A stretch of 26,347 bases of DNA from a virus: IMG/VR virus record IMGVR_UViG_3300010885_023234, positions 1-26,347 of that record; one strand, given 5' to 3'. This document shows positions 4,754 to 11,252 of this stretch, in pieces. The notes under the pieces were generated by a model. The model did no database searches and was not told where the DNA came from. It saw only the letters and a list, made by a program, of their open reading frames with translations. The position numbers and the translations under genes are program-made. Positions within the stretch are counted from its first letter, which is position 1. The number at the start of each line of letters is the position of its first letter.

Positions 4754-5422
4754 TCAAATTTTCTCGAATTGATCGTAGCCCAGCAAAAATCCTTCCGTGA
4801 TAATCCACCGATTAACGGCGTTTTTAGCCTCGAACGCATCACGAAACATGCCGATAGCTCTACGTTCTCCCGTAGTGCTAGAATAGGCGAATGCAGGAAC
4901 TCTCAGGCCGTATTTGTAGCGACCACGAACGACTTGCTCTGCATCGTCTCGTGTAGGATAAACGCCTAATTGCGTTGCTCTAATGCCAATATGGCGAATG
5001 ACTTTGAATAAATGCTTGTCCGCCTTGATCGTCAATGTTTCGCCCGTTTTTTCGTATTCTTCGATAGCTGCATCACGCGCTTTTTGCGTTTCGTGATAAC
5101 CTAGGCTTGTTGATCGACCGTTCACCATTACGCGCGCTTGATACTGCCTGCGCCGACTTAAAGGCTTGTCGCTTAGGTTATCCAAATACTCCGCTTCCCA
5201 ACGACGTTTTTTATGGATTTTCTCAGGCATTGTGTCGAATGCGCATGCCCAGATTGCACGGCGTAAAGGTATCAATTCGCCCGATGCAAGGGCGACTTTT
5301 AATTGCGTTCCCCTTTTAATCGTTCGTGCCATTGTGCCGTCAAGATTCGCTAGGAATCCATCGGGCGACAATTTGTAAACTTCTCGCACCTTAGCAATGT
5401 CGACGGGTTTAGCCTCAAACAT
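4754..5422 (-). CDS. AP2-like DNA-binding protein, HNH-endonuclease relative without a visible HNH core
   Basis: The 222-residue protein has three parts. Residues about 10-66 (VREVYKLSPDGFL, then LRRAIWACAFDTMPE) resemble the N-terminal region of phage HNH/AP2 endonucleases. Residues about 92-127 fit an AP2 DNA-binding domain (YQARVMVNGRSTSLGYHETQ, with the RDAAIEEYE helix). A second, weaker AP2-like unit lies at about 172-207 (RRAIGMFRDAFEAKNAVNRW). No H-N-H catalytic triad is visible between them, so cleavage is doubtful and a regulatory or structural DNA-binding role is more likely. It is the first gene of the leftward block, behind a sigma-70-like promoter. AAAGG lies 7 nt before the ATG. 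Confidence 0.65.
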   Translation of the reverse strand: MFEAKPVDIAKVREVYKLSPDGFLANLDGTMARTIKRGTQLKVALASGELIPLRRAIWACAFDTMPEKIHKKRRWEAEYLDNLSDKPLSRRRQYQARVMVNGRSTSLGYHETQKARDAAIEEYEKTGETLTIKADKHLFKVIRHIGIRATQLGVYPTRDDAEQVVRGRYKYGLRVPAFAYSSTTGERRAIGMFRDAFEAKNAVNRWIITEGFLLGYDQFEKI

Positions 5423-5475
5423 CCGATTGCCTTTCGTTAAAGGTTTTTTTCGACGGGTTGATTCGCCGTAAGAGA

Positions 5476-5504
5476 ACCGTAAAGGCTGAACTAGGAATTG
5501 TCAA
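5476..5504 (-). promoter_or_regulatory. candidate sigma-70 promoter for the leftward block
   Basis: A perfect -35 TTGACA (5499-5504, read leftward), a 17-bp spacer and TACGGT as -10 (5476-5481) lie about 55 nt upstream of the first leftward gene. This gap has no TTAA-N10-TAT element, so host polymerase would start here. The -10 box is weak. Confidence 0.5.
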
Positions 5505-5507
5505 GCT
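5495..5507. repeat. 13-bp inverted repeat, left arm
   Basis: GAATTGTCAAGCT here is the exact reverse complement of AGCTTGACAATTC at 5834-5846. Both contain TTGACA, facing left here and right in the other arm. They bracket 326 bp of AT-rich DNA. Confidence 0.8.
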
Positions 5508-5746
5508 GAAAAAAAGGGATTCTTATAGATATTTTTTTTTCCTCTCTTTTTATGTATGTAAGAAAAATCTTATTAATGAGGTAAATAGCTTGAGAAAAGG
5601 TTTAAATTAAAATTTTGATTAATTAATGGATGGTTGAAAAAAGAAACAGAATTAAAATCGTAATGCACAATTTGCTTGTCGAAATCTAACACCGCGGAAA
5701 AACATTTTTTTATAGGGTTTTTCAAAAAACATAAAAAAGCCATAAT

Positions 5747-5768
5747 TTGCCTTAATTTTGCCTTAATT
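5747..5768. repeat. tandem 11-bp repeat (TTGCCTTAATT x2)
   Basis: Two exact adjacent copies of TTGCCTTAATT. The second copy overlaps the left arm of the 17-bp inverted repeat. They are iteron-like in form. Confidence 0.75.
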
Positions 5769-5781
5769 GCATACAATTTTA
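5765..5781. repeat. 17-bp inverted repeat, left arm
   Basis: AATTGCATACAATTTTA is the exact reverse complement of 6183-6199. Next to it, CTCCC extends to a GGGAGGTAAAAT block (read leftward) that recurs on the plus strand at 6088-6099. Confidence 0.8.
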
Positions 5782-5833
5782 CCTCCCAGCTATAAACACG
5801 CATTCGTCAACAATTCGTAAGAATATGCATCAA

Positions 5834-5846
5834 AGCTTGACAATTC
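5834..5846. repeat. 13-bp inverted repeat, right arm
   Basis: Exact reverse complement of 5495-5507. Its TTGACA faces rightward, but no good -10 box lies 16-18 bp downstream. Confidence 0.8.
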
Positions 5847-6026
5847 TAAATTTAGGTTTTTTTCACAGTGTCTCATGGAATTAACGAAAAGTCAAAATTA
5901 TCTTTATGGTTAACAAAACGTTAATGCGGGATAGCCAGTCGAAAAACACTCGAACGAATCACCCCGAACGTCCGATAATCATTATTATGTTAAATTGACA
6001 TTCCGAACGAATCAAAATCTATGCGC

Positions 6027-6071
6027 CGTCACCTAACATTGTAACACAAAATAGTTAAAATTTCGTTAACA
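6027..6071 (+). repeat. 45-bp direct repeat, copy 1
   Basis: 43 of 45 bases match copy 2 at 6128-6172; both differences are transitions. The core GTTAA-N7-TTAAC (6054-6070) is a small dyad, and the copy contains TTTCGTTAA, a 9-mer that also occurs at 5432-5440, at 6162-6170 and inverted at 5881-5889. Confidence 0.85.
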
Positions 6072-6127
6072 GACCACCGCTTATTTTGGGAGGTAAAATA
6101 ATTCCAGAATACCCGATGTCCACACGT

Positions 6128-6172
6128 CGTCACTTAACATCGTAACACAAAATAGTTAAAATTTCGTTAACA
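6128..6172 (+). repeat. 45-bp direct repeat, copy 2
   Basis: Starts 101 bp after copy 1 with two transitions. It contains the same GTTAA-N7-TTAAC dyad (6155-6171). Neither copy encodes protein. Confidence 0.85.
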
Positions 6173-6182
6173 CAATATTAGA

Positions 6183-6199
6183 TAAAATTGTATGCAATT
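6183..6199. repeat. 17-bp inverted repeat, right arm
   Basis: TAAAATTGTATGCAATT, exact reverse complement of 5765-5781, 401 bp away. The two arms bracket the 45-bp direct repeats. Confidence 0.8.
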
Positions 6200-6325
6200 C
6201 TAGGTTGTAATGATTGATATAATTTTATTAAAATTTTAATTGATAAAGTTTGATTAAAATTTTAAAATTTAAAACACCCCGGGTAGGGCCGGTCAGGCCC
6301 GCTGCGGCTACGGTAGTCATCATAG

Positions 6326-6349
6326 AAAATTTTTTTTAAAATTTTTTTT
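6326..6349. repeat. tandem 12-bp A/T tract
   Basis: AAAATTTTTTTT occurs twice in a row. Phased A-tracts of this kind bend DNA; they lie between the GC-rich island and the tandem operator-like units. Confidence 0.7.
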
Positions 6350-6371
6350 CAACCATACCCTTTTCAACCAA

Positions 6372-6402
6372 TTCAGTTGTACGATAAAATCGTACAACTG
6401 AA
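6372..6402. promoter_or_regulatory. operator-like dyad 1
   Basis: A perfect 14-bp inverted repeat (TTCAGTTGTACGAT/ATCGTACAACTGAA) around AAA. No T-run follows on either strand, so a protein-binding operator is more likely than a terminator. Confidence 0.6.
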
Positions 6403-6424
6403 AACCATGCCCTTTTCAACCAAT

Positions 6425-6453
6425 TCAACCGTACGAAAAAATCGTACAGTTGA
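6425..6453. promoter_or_regulatory. operator-like dyad 2
   Basis: A 12-bp inverted repeat with one mismatch (TCAACCGTACGA/TCGTACAGTTGA) around AAAAA. It shares the GTACGA half-site with dyad 1, and its right arm overlaps the candidate -35 box of the terS promoter. Confidence 0.58.
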
Positions 6454-6477
6454 TTCTCCCCGTCGAAATGTTACATT
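6450..6477 (+). promoter_or_regulatory. candidate rightward late promoter
   Basis: TTGATT (6450-6455), 16 bp, TACATT (6472-6477). Four of six bases match the consensus in each box. Transcription would start within a few bases of the terS ATG, giving a nearly leaderless message, consistent with the absence of a Shine-Dalgarno site there. Confidence 0.35.
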
Positions 6478-6483
6478 GTAATC

Positions 6484-6927
6484 ATGGCAGCAGATAACGC
6501 ACCACTCGCTCACTTTAATTATGAAATCGCGTTTGAGACTATTCTCGAACGGATGATGGAGAAAGTTTCATTCATCAATGCTGTTCGCGAAGACCATCGA
6601 AACATTAATCCCGGTTCGATGATGCACTGGATCCTTGCCAACCCTGAACGAAAAGCTAGATACTACCAAGCACTCGAAACCCGAGCGGAGCTTCTTTCGG
6701 AAGAAATCATTTCCATCGCTGATGGTGTTGATACGATGGAGGACATTGATCGCTCTAAGTTTCGTTGTGCCGAGTACCGCAAACAAATGGCAAACTGGAA
6801 CCGCAAACGCTTTGGCGATGTCAAACAGATCGACGTGACCCAGTCTATCTCGATTAGTGCAGCCATCGAAGAAGCAGACCGTCGTGTCTCCTCTCTTTAC
6901 CTCGACAACGTAACGGATGTAACCTGA
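6484..6927 (+). CDS. terS: terminase small subunit
   Basis: The 147-residue protein has the form of Sf6/P22-class small terminases, which recognise the packaging site and pass DNA to the large subunit. The N-terminal helices (about 15-60) include INPGSMMHWILANPERKARY, a helix-turn-helix-like DNA-binding segment. The conserved YYQALETRAELLSEEIISIA helix follows at about 60-79, then a helix with ANWNRKRFGDVKQ. It sits directly before terL, sharing TGATG. No Shine-Dalgarno sequence precedes the ATG. The next in-frame ATGs (MMEK) also lack one and would remove the conserved N-terminus. Confidence 0.85.
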   Translation: MAADNAPLAHFNYEIAFETILERMMEKVSFINAVREDHRNINPGSMMHWILANPERKARYYQALETRAELLSEEIISIADGVDTMEDIDRSKFRCAEYRKQMANWNRKRFGDVKQIDVTQSISISAAIEEADRRVSSLYLDNVTDVT

Positions 6928-8462
6928 TGGCCAGTGCCGAAGAAGAACAACGCCTCATGGCGGCGCTTATGTCGGCAAAGGTACGAGACGACCTCGAAGC
7001 ATTCGTTATGTTTGTTTTCCCTTGGGGGAAGAAGGGCACACCACTTGAGTTCTTTACAGGGCCTAAACAGTGGCAGCGGGACATCCTGCGTCGTGTAACC
7101 GAAGCTGTTCGTCTCAACAAGGCGGCCCTCCATCGAGACCTCTACGACGTCATGAAGCACGCCGTGTGCTCTGGTCGTGGTATTGGTAAGTCTTCACTCG
7201 TCGCATGGTTGATCCTGTGGATGATGACCACTCGCATTGGCTCGTCTACCATCGTATCCGCTAACAGCGAAGCCCAGTTGAAGTCGTACACATGGGGTGA
7301 GTTGGTCAAATGGACGACGCTGGCCATACACTCGCACTGGTTTGATGTATCATCGTTGAAGATCGCACCTGCTCAATGGCTGGCCACCATTGTTGAGCGT
7401 GACCTAGGGATTGGTACGCGGCAGTGGTATGCCGAGGGGAAGCTCTGGTCGGAAGAGAACCCTAACTCGTACGCAGGTGCTCACAACATGATCGGCACCA
7501 TGTTGCTGTTCGATGAAGCCAGCGGTATTCCCTCGGTCATTTGGGAAACAGCTCGTGGGTTCTTAACGGACCCTACGCCTGATCGCTATCAGTTCGCGTT
7601 CTCCAACGGTCGTAACTCGGAGGGATACTTCTACGACATCTTCAAGGGCAAGAAGCAGGGATGGACCTACCAGCACATCGACGCACGGCTCGTAGAGCAC
7701 ACTGACAAGAAGGTCTACGAGGAGATCATAGCCGACAACGGCGAAGACAGCGATGAGGCACGGATCGAGGTTTACGGCCAGTTTCCACGCATCGACGATG
7801 TTCACTTTATCCCCGAGGAACTCATTGACGCAGCGATTGCTAGACCCAAGCACAATGATCCCGATGCAGTCGTCGTGATCGGTGTTGACCCTGCTGCTGG
7901 CGGTCGTGACCATGCTGCCATTGCTGTTCGCAAAGGGCGGGACGTGATCGACTTAAAACGGTTCAAGACGGATGACCTGATGGAGGTCGTTGGCGAAGTG
8001 ATTACGATGATTAGGAAGCATAATCCTAACCTGACGGTGATTGACGAAGGGGGTTGCGGCAAAGGCGTGATTGATCGGGTCAAGGAGCAGGGCTACAAAG
8101 CTAGAGGAGTCAACTTCGGCTGGTCGTCATCTAACAAGGCTGTATGGGCTAACAAACGGGTCGAGATGTGGGACAACATGAAGGACTGGTTGAAGGACGC
8201 ACACCTGCCAAAGAACAAGCAGTTGAAGGATGAGCTGTTGTCCGCTCGTGAAGACAAGAAGGGATCGCTGGGGCAGATGAAGCTGATGATGAAGGAGGAC
8301 ACTCGGACAAGAACAGTCCCCTCGCCTGACATGGCCGATGCATTGGCAACCACGTTTGCATACGATGTGTTCGTTCCAATGGAGAATAAAAATAGTCGTA
8401 GGATTTTTCAAGAAAGTGACTATTATGGCGAAATAGCTTCTCAATCATGGATGGCGTTCTAA
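6927..8462 (+). CDS. terL: terminase large subunit (packaging ATPase-nuclease)
   Basis: The 511-residue protein drives DNA into the procapsid with ATP and cuts it to length. The ATPase has Walker A SGRGIGKSS at 82-90 and Walker B MLLFDEA at 192-198, with the catalytic Glu after Asp196. The C-terminal RNase H-like nuclease shows VIGVDPAAGGRDH at 317-329 (Asp321), VIDEGG at 371-376 (Asp373) and PDMADA at 467-472 (Asp468/Asp471). All key acidic residues are present, so both activities should be intact. Length is normal for P22 gp2-type enzymes. The start overlaps the terS stop (TGATG). Confidence 0.95.
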   Translation: MASAEEEQRLMAALMSAKVRDDLEAFVMFVFPWGKKGTPLEFFTGPKQWQRDILRRVTEAVRLNKAALHRDLYDVMKHAVCSGRGIGKSSLVAWLILWMMTTRIGSSTIVSANSEAQLKSYTWGELVKWTTLAIHSHWFDVSSLKIAPAQWLATIVERDLGIGTRQWYAEGKLWSEENPNSYAGAHNMIGTMLLFDEASGIPSVIWETARGFLTDPTPDRYQFAFSNGRNSEGYFYDIFKGKKQGWTYQHIDARLVEHTDKKVYEEIIADNGEDSDEARIEVYGQFPRIDDVHFIPEELIDAAIARPKHNDPDAVVVIGVDPAAGGRDHAAIAVRKGRDVIDLKRFKTDDLMEVVGEVITMIRKHNPNLTVIDEGGCGKGVIDRVKEQGYKARGVNFGWSSSNKAVWANKRVEMWDNMKDWLKDAHLPKNKQLKDELLSAREDKKGSLGQMKLMMKEDTRTRTVPSPDMADALATTFAYDVFVPMENKNSRRIFQESDYYGEIASQSWMAF

Positions 8463-8710
8463 TGGGTAAAATGCCGATGACTCCTCCCGGTAAACCAACC
8501 AAAGCCAAGGTTGCCAAAGTGATGACCAAGGCTCCAGTGAACATGCTTGCTGGTGGCCCTGCACCCGGTTCGTCAACCATTCCGGGTAAACGCGGTAAAA
8601 AAGCTAAACCGTCGTCAACGCCTAAGATGGCGACCATGAAGATGAAGAAGCCTAAAGTAGGATCGAAGTTGACCTTGTTTAATCAAGACAAGGATATGGA
8701 CGGTCAATGA
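8462..8710 (+). CDS. basic Lys/Pro/Met-rich protein between terminase and portal (82 aa)
   Basis: The protein is low in complexity and strongly basic, with about 17 lysines in 82 residues (MGKMPMTPPGKPTKAKVAKV at the start, PKMATMKMKKPKVGSK near the end), and is probably disordered. It could bind DNA or the acidic motor proteins during packaging, but that is inference. The chosen ATG overlaps the terL stop (TAATG), with GGATGG about 8 nt upstream; an in-frame ATG at 8447 would add five residues. The stop overlaps the portal start (ATGA). No family recognised. Confidence 0.65.
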   Translation: MGKMPMTPPGKPTKAKVAKVMTKAPVNMLAGGPAPGSSTIPGKRGKKAKPSSTPKMATMKMKKPKVGSKLTLFNQDKDMDGQ

Positions 8711-10917
8711 TCGAGTTACCCGATGCGGTAAAGCCAAAAGACTCCGATAGCGACATGAACGACGAAGACAATCGTCTCGTCCTCATGCGCAAACGGTTCA
8801 CGGCTGCTGTGTCGGCTCACTCGCATAACCGCAACGTACAGCTGACTGACCTCAAGTTTATGGCTGGTTCGCCAGACAATAACTATCAATGGCCAGAGTA
8901 CGCTGTTCGTACGCGCGGGGCTAATGGAACGACGTTCAATCGGCCGATGTTGACCATCAACAAGTTACCGCAACACGTCAAGCAGGTGACGAACGATCAA
9001 CGGCAAAACAGACCGTCGGTAAAGGTCGTCCCTGTTGACGATAAAGGCGACGTAGAGCTTGCCAAGGTGTTCAACGGTATCATCCGTTACATCGAGCACC
9101 GTTCGTCTGCTGACGTCGCTTACGACTCGGCATGCGAGAACCAGTTGGTGATTGGTGAAGGGTATATTCGTATTCGCACCGAGTATGCCGACGAAGCGTC
9201 GTTTGACCAAGAGATCAAGATTGATCGTGTTCGCAACTCATTCTCTGTCTACATGGATCCGAACATTGACGACCCGACTGGCTTAGATGCTCGTTGGTGC
9301 TTCATCAGTTCGTCCATCCCTCGCGATGAGTTCAAGAAGCGTTATCCTGACCAAGAAGATTATTTCTATTTTAGTCAATCGGGGATCAATGACCCTGATC
9401 GCATGTACTGGGGAGATCAGGAGCAGGTCCGCATTGCCGAGTATTTCTATATCGAGGAGAAGCCCGACACGTTGTGCGACTATGGCAACGGGCAGGTGTT
9501 TCTAAAAAGCTCGGATGAAGCTAAGCAGGCCGCACAACAGTTCGGTAAACCCGTTCGTGAGCGGAGAACCATCAATCGTAAGATCAAGTGGTGTTTAACC
9601 AACGGCTACAAGATCCTTGAAGAGACCGAATGGGCAGGGAAGTATATCCCCGTCGTACGGGTCGTTGGTAACGAGTTTGAGATCGACGGTAAGGTGCATG
9701 TGTCTGGGTTGGTGCGCAACTCAAAAGACGCACAGCGCATGTATAACTATTGGGCGTCTCAGGAAGCGGAGATGTTGGCGCTGGCACCGAAAGCACCGTT
9801 TATCGGGTATTCGGGTCAGTTTGATGCATTTCGTCATAAATGGGAAACAGCGAACACGAACAACTGGCCGTATTTGGAGGTCTCTGCTGACGCAAAAGAC
9901 GGCACTGGGGCCACATTGCCGTTACCGCAGCGATCAGCACCACCGCAGGCGCAGATAGGCTTGATTGAGGCTAAAAAGGGCGCTGCTGAGGACATGAAGA
10001 ACACCACGGGGCAGTATAATGCCTCGTTGGGGATGACCAGCAACGAACGGTCGGGTAAAGCGATCCTTGCTCGTCAAAAAGAAGGGGACACGGGCACGTT
10101 TCACTATGTCGATAACTTTGCTCGTGCCATTCGTGCGGTTGGTAAACAGTTGGTTGATCTCATTCCGAAGATTTACGACACCAATCGGGTGATGCGGATC
10201 ATCGGGGAGGACGGGGAGACCGATTTAGCGGAGATTGACCCGACGCAACAGCAAGGTGTGACCCCAGTTCAAGACCCCAACAACCCTGAGATCGTCATCA
10301 AGAAGATTTACAACCTCACAGTTGGCCAGTTTGATCTGATTGTAACGACTGGACCGGGTTATGCGACCAAACGGCAGGAAGCGTTGGAGTCAATGGCTCA
10401 ATTGCTGCAAGGTAATCCGCAGTTGTGGATGATCGCAGGCGATCTGTTTGTCAAAAACATGGATTGGCCCGGTGCATCGGACATGGCGGAGCGCCTTAAA
10501 CGCTCAATGGACCCGAAATTGTTGCAAGGGGATGATAAAAGCCCTGAGTTTCAAGCTGCACAGCAACAGATTGAGCAAATGGGTCAACAGATGCAGCAAA
10601 TGCAACAGATGTTGCAAGGGTTTGGTAAGTCATTGGAGGTCGAAAAGCTTAAGATCCAAGCATATGATGCAGAAACCAAGCGCATTTCTGCCATTGCTGG
10701 TGGGTTTGACGAACAACAAGTTAAAGCATTGGCGTTGGAGACCATGAAGGAAGTCTTGCAAATGGGCGATTTGTCGATACAATCGCAAATGCAACAGGGT
10801 ATGCCTCAAGGACAACCAACTGACCCAAGTCAACAGGGTATGCCTCAAGGACAACCAGCTGATCCAAGTCAACCAATGCCTCAGCAACCAAGTGGCCCAA
10901 TGGAGGGTAGTCAATGA
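8707..10917 (+). CDS. portal protein, P22 gp1-like
   Basis: The 736-residue protein is close in length to P22 gp1 (725) and has its typical N-terminal layout: a charged start, then DLKFMAGSPDNNYQWPEYAV and RPMLTINKLPQHVKQVTNDQ followed by RPSVKVVPVDD (about residues 45-115). A dodecamer forms the DNA gate at one capsid vertex and docks the terminase. The segment ASLGMTSNERSGKAI (about 438-452) matches the conserved core. The C-terminus is a Gln/Met-rich coiled coil (from about 620), like the P22 barrel. It ends in a low-complexity tail carrying two 13-residue repeats. Confidence 0.93.
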   Translation: MIELPDAVKPKDSDSDMNDEDNRLVLMRKRFTAAVSAHSHNRNVQLTDLKFMAGSPDNNYQWPEYAVRTRGANGTTFNRPMLTINKLPQHVKQVTNDQRQNRPSVKVVPVDDKGDVELAKVFNGIIRYIEHRSSADVAYDSACENQLVIGEGYIRIRTEYADEASFDQEIKIDRVRNSFSVYMDPNIDDPTGLDARWCFISSSIPRDEFKKRYPDQEDYFYFSQSGINDPDRMYWGDQEQVRIAEYFYIEEKPDTLCDYGNGQVFLKSSDEAKQAAQQFGKPVRERRTINRKIKWCLTNGYKILEETEWAGKYIPVVRVVGNEFEIDGKVHVSGLVRNSKDAQRMYNYWASQEAEMLALAPKAPFIGYSGQFDAFRHKWETANTNNWPYLEVSADAKDGTGATLPLPQRSAPPQAQIGLIEAKKGAAEDMKNTTGQYNASLGMTSNERSGKAILARQKEGDTGTFHYVDNFARAIRAVGKQLVDLIPKIYDTNRVMRIIGEDGETDLAEIDPTQQQGVTPVQDPNNPEIVIKKIYNLTVGQFDLIVTTGPGYATKRQEALESMAQLLQGNPQLWMIAGDLFVKNMDWPGASDMAERLKRSMDPKLLQGDDKSPEFQAAQQQIEQMGQQMQQMQQMLQGFGKSLEVEKLKIQAYDAETKRISAIAGGFDEQQVKALALETMKEVLQMGDLSIQSQMQQGMPQGQPTDPSQQGMPQGQPADPSQPMPQQPSGPMEGSQ
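10792..10869 (+). repeat. two tandem 39-bp repeats in the portal C-terminus
   Basis: Two nearly identical 39-bp units (10792-10830, 10831-10869) encode QQGMPQGQP(T/A)DPS. They give a flexible Pro/Gln tail and could change copy number by slippage without shifting frame. Confidence 0.85.
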
Positions 10918-11252
10918 GCTTTGAAGTTAGTGTTTTTGAAAAACCAGTTAATGGTTATTCTCAAAGCACGAACGGGACGTATAATTTTCCGCAAACAACC
11001 CGCGGGTTGTTTGACTGGCCCGGTGGTCAAGGAACGTTTGTTGTTGTTGGAACCATCGGCGCATCAACAACAGTTGCTCTTCAAATGTTAGGACCAGATG
11101 GTTCGACTTGGTTTAACGTTGGTGTGGATACGACTAAAACAGCATCGGGAGCTGGCAATTTTGCGTTACCACCTTGCCAACTTAGAGTTCAAATTAACAT
11201 TGGTGCTCCATCTTCTAATATTCATGCTTCGGTAGGAAGAGTATTATTGTAA
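10914..11252 (+). CDS. small beta-rich virion-associated protein (112 aa)
   Basis: The sequence is rich in Gly, Thr, Ser and Val with alternating hydrophobic residues (TFVVVGTIGASTTVALQMLG, GPDGSTWFNVG), the look of a small beta-sandwich. The start overlaps the portal stop (ATGA) and the stop overlaps the next start (TAATG), so it belongs to the virion operon. A decoration or neck-associated role is plausible from position, but there is no family signature I can name. Confidence 0.7.
   Translation: MSFEVSVFEKPVNGYSQSTNGTYNFPQTTRGLFDWPGGQGTFVVVGTIGASTTVALQMLGPDGSTWFNVGVDTTKTASGAGNFALPPCQLRVQINIGAPSSNIHASVGRVLL

Larger units (their letters stand above)
6351..6454 (+). repeat. two tandem 52-bp units upstream of terS
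   Basis: Units at 6351-6402 and 6403-6454 share an 18-bp identical block (CCCTTTTCAACCAATTCA) followed by a dyad, and differ at about eight positions. The second unit ends 29 nt before the terS start codon. Confidence 0.8.
5423..6483. other. 1.06-kb AT-rich non-coding control region between divergent operons
   Basis: No convincing gene lies here. The stretch is very AT-rich apart from a GC-rich island at about 6274-6310. It contains a leftward promoter, two long inverted-repeat pairs, two 45-bp direct repeats, a tandem 11-bp repeat, an AT-only tract (about 6205-6273), two A/T-tract repeats and two tandem operator-like dyads. This collection is typical of a bidirectional regulatory region and possibly a replication origin with an unwinding element; the origin role is inference. 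Confidence 0.75.

Noticed and set aside
4678-4842. N-terminal extension of the 56-aa gene
   Set aside because: It would place the conserved promoter-like element and RBS inside the gene and overlaps the AP2-like gene's end.
5573-5803. 76-aa leftward open frame in the control region
   Set aside because: No Shine-Dalgarno site, very AT-rich with a composition expected from non-coding DNA, and it runs across the 11-bp and 17-bp repeats.
5837-5865. Rightward sigma-70 promoter at TTGACA 5837-5842
   Set aside because: No acceptable -10 box 16-18 bp downstream; kept only as part of the inverted repeat.
6027-6172. 45-bp repeats as a CRISPR array
   Set aside because: Only two copies with differing bases, and no regular spacer series.
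6027-6172. 45-bp repeats as attachment sites
   Set aside because: No integrase in the window and only 56 bp between the copies.
6284-6300. GGGCC/GGCCC hairpin as an intrinsic terminator
   Set aside because: The stem is short and the nearest T-runs on either strand lie too far from its base.
8149-8637. 162-aa minus-strand frame opposite terL
   Set aside because: Antisense to the well-supported terminase gene and the following small gene; no RBS and low-complexity content caused by the opposite strand.
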